Source of the DNA: an uncultured Lachnospiraceae bacterium
GTDB taxonomy: Bacteria > Bacillota > Clostridia > Lachnospirales > Lachnospiraceae
Assembly (NCBI GenBank): GCA_902783305.1
Contig: CACZQU010000459.1
Location: forward strand, 1-8,118
Reading direction: 5' to 3'
DNA: 8,118 bases
The position numbers and the translations under genes are program-made. The notes under the pieces are model-generated. The model was not told the DNA's origin. It searched no databases and saw only the letters and a program-made list of their open reading frames with translations. Positions within the stretch are counted from its first letter, which is position 1, and each line of letters starts with the position of its first letter. Shown here piece by piece: positions 7,041-8,118 of the stretch.

Positions 7041-7062
7041 TTCAGAAGGGGGGCTTCGGTGA
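7033..7062 (+). CDS. Possible 9-codon leader ORF abutting the peptidase gene
   Basis: ATG 7033 overlaps the hsdR end (ATGAATGA) and reads MNDSEGGLR, then TGA at 7060-7062, directly followed in the same frame by ATG 7063. GAAGG at 7020-7024 lies 8 nt before it as a possible ribosome site. It may be a coupling leader, a remnant of an older, longer start of the peptidase gene broken by a TGA, or chance. There is little evidence that it is translated. Confidence 0.2.
   Translation: MNDSEGGLR
7045..7053 (+). promoter_or_regulatory. Ribosome binding site GAAGGGGGG for the peptidase gene
   Basis: A purine run whose G6 tract (7048-7053) ends 9 nt before ATG 7063. It supports this start; an in-frame TGA immediately upstream rules out any longer one. 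Confidence 0.65.
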
Positions 7063-8118
7063 ATGCTGAATAGAGAGAATCCCTTCAAAGTTTTTGTCGA
7101 GGATTTTGAAGTTGAAGCCGAGGCTTTCCTTAGAAAGTACCAGTGTGAGGACGCTATAGAAAACCCTCAGCCAATTCCTATAAGAGATATTGCAACTCGT
7201 CTGATGTCGCTTGCGATCATCGATTCAGAGTGCTTGTCATTGGATGGGAGCGTTCAAGGTGCCATCACGTTCACAAAAGGAATCGTAGATGTTTACGATT
7301 GGACGACGGAGGACTATATTGGTTATCCGGCAGACGGGCCGTCGCTGTTTATTGATTCTGATATTATTAACGAAGGCAGAATAAACAACACGATTGCGCA
7401 TGAGTGCTATCACTGGTGGAGGCACAGAAACTACTTCAACTACAAAAGGACACACGAAAACAGTGTGGAATTTGGTATTCGATGTGATCGGAGGATGCCC
7501 AGACGAAATGTGGGATCAGGGCAGTGGACTGATGTTGAACGCATGGAGTGGCAGGCGCGAACCATCGCTCCTAAGATTCTTATGCCTCGTCATGCCACAA
7601 AAAAGATAATTGACCAGCTCTATATTGAGATCGTTCCTCCCGGAGGTTATTCAGCCAGAAAAGAGGTTACCGAAGTAGTCATTGAGCGGCTTTCCGAATT
7701 CTATAAAGTATCAAAGCAGTCCGCAGCTATCAGGATGGTTGAACTTGGTTATCAGGAGGCTCAAGATTACTGTACTACTGATTTTAATCCTGAAGGAGCT
7801 GGAAAAAACAGAAGACGGTCAAATGCTGTAAAGCATCAACAGCCAATTACTCAGCAAGATGCTTTTAAGCTATATCTGGAAAACGATTTCTTTAGGGCTA
7901 TTATTGACACAGGTGCATTTTACTTTGTAGACGGATTTTTTGTGCTGAAGAATGACCAGTACATTTCATATGAGAACGGCAAGCCTACCTTAACGAATTA
8001 TGCGAAGTCTCATCTTCATGAATGTACAATCGATTTCTCCAGTAAGCTCTTTGGAGAGGCATATCTGATCCATGATGCGTCTGCGCATATGATGTATCGG
8101 TCAGATACTATTTTCAAA
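7063..8118 (+). CDS. ImmA/IrrE-family metallo-endopeptidase, 3' end outside window
   Basis: 352 codons are open to the window edge with no stop. The zinc site is HECYH (113-117, in TIAHECYHWW). A probable third ligand is E162 in MEWQA, followed by the family's TIAPKILMP block (167-175), matching the E-x-QA-x-x-x-A-x-x-LLMP pattern of ImmA/IrrE proteins. Next comes a helical stretch, RLSEFYKVSKQSAAIRMVELGY (209-230), like the helix-turn-helix segment seen after the protease core. From about 250 on is a C-terminal region I do not recognise (includes DFFRAIIDTGAFYFVDGFFVL). Known relatives cleave repressors: ImmA cuts ICEBs1 ImmR, and IrrE/PprI cuts DdrO. No repressor gene of that type is visible; the nearest DNA-binding candidate is the Phd-like protein at the operon head. 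The gene lies 22 bp after hsdR with its own ribosome site, so it is probably in the operon. The gap between HExxH and E162 (about 45 residues) is somewhat long. Confidence 0.88.
   Translation, partial: MLNRENPFKVFVEDFEVEAEAFLRKYQCEDAIENPQPIPIRDIATRLMSLAIIDSECLSLDGSVQGAITFTKGIVDVYDWTTEDYIGYPADGPSLFIDSDIINEGRINNTIAHECYHWWRHRNYFNYKRTHENSVEFGIRCDRRMPRRNVGSGQWTDVERMEWQARTIAPKILMPRHATKKIIDQLYIEIVPPGGYSARKEVTEVVIERLSEFYKVSKQSAAIRMVELGYQEAQDYCTTDFNPEGAGKNRRRSNAVKHQQPITQQDAFKLYLENDFFRAIIDTGAFYFVDGFFVLKNDQYISYENGKPTLTNYAKSHLHECTIDFSSKLFGEAYLIHDASAHMMYRSDTIFK

Noticed and set aside
7048..7053. G6 tract before the peptidase gene as a phase-variable repeat
   Set aside because: Six G is below the length usually needed for slippage, and it serves plainly as part of the ribosome site.

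Overview
The window carries an almost complete type I restriction-modification (RM) operon on the + strand, in the order small Phd/YefM-like protein, hsdM, hsdS, hsdR. An ImmA/IrrE-type metallopeptidase gene follows and runs off the right edge. The strong AGGAGG-type ribosome sites, the AT-rich sigma-A promoter, the coding GC of about 41-46% in the parts counted and the protein styles suggest a Firmicute, most likely a gut-type Clostridia (Lachnospiraceae or Oscillospiraceae-like). This assignment is inferred from style, not from a database match.

Layout. Bases 1-104 are GC-rich (about 65% in the first 60) and rich in small inverted repeats, with no convincing gene. Bases 107-202 form a large nested palindrome: 12 bp outer arms and 16 bp inner arms, all perfect. 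Bases 203-321 are very AT-rich (about 18% GC over 211-320) and hold a clear sigma-A promoter (TTGTAA, 17 bp, TATAAT with an extended -10), overlapped by several short symmetric elements. Bases 340-549 encode a 69-residue Phd/YefM-like protein with no toxin gene beside it. hsdM (567-2750), hsdS (2747-4000, ATGA overlap) and hsdR (4002-7040, 1 bp gap) are tightly packed. After 22 bp comes the peptidase gene, from 7063 past the window end, with 352 codons visible.

How the genes work together. HsdM (N6-adenine methylase) and HsdS (two target-recognition domains) form the modification enzyme. Adding HsdR (PD-(D/E)XK nuclease plus DEAH translocase) makes the restriction complex. All key motifs are present, so the system looks intact. 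What stands out is its bracketing: a DNA-binding antitoxin-type protein without a toxin and with almost no toxin-binding tail at the head, and a protease of a family known for cleaving repressors at the tail. A plausible but untested reading is that the Phd-like protein represses the operon promoter and the peptidase acts as a relief or control factor.
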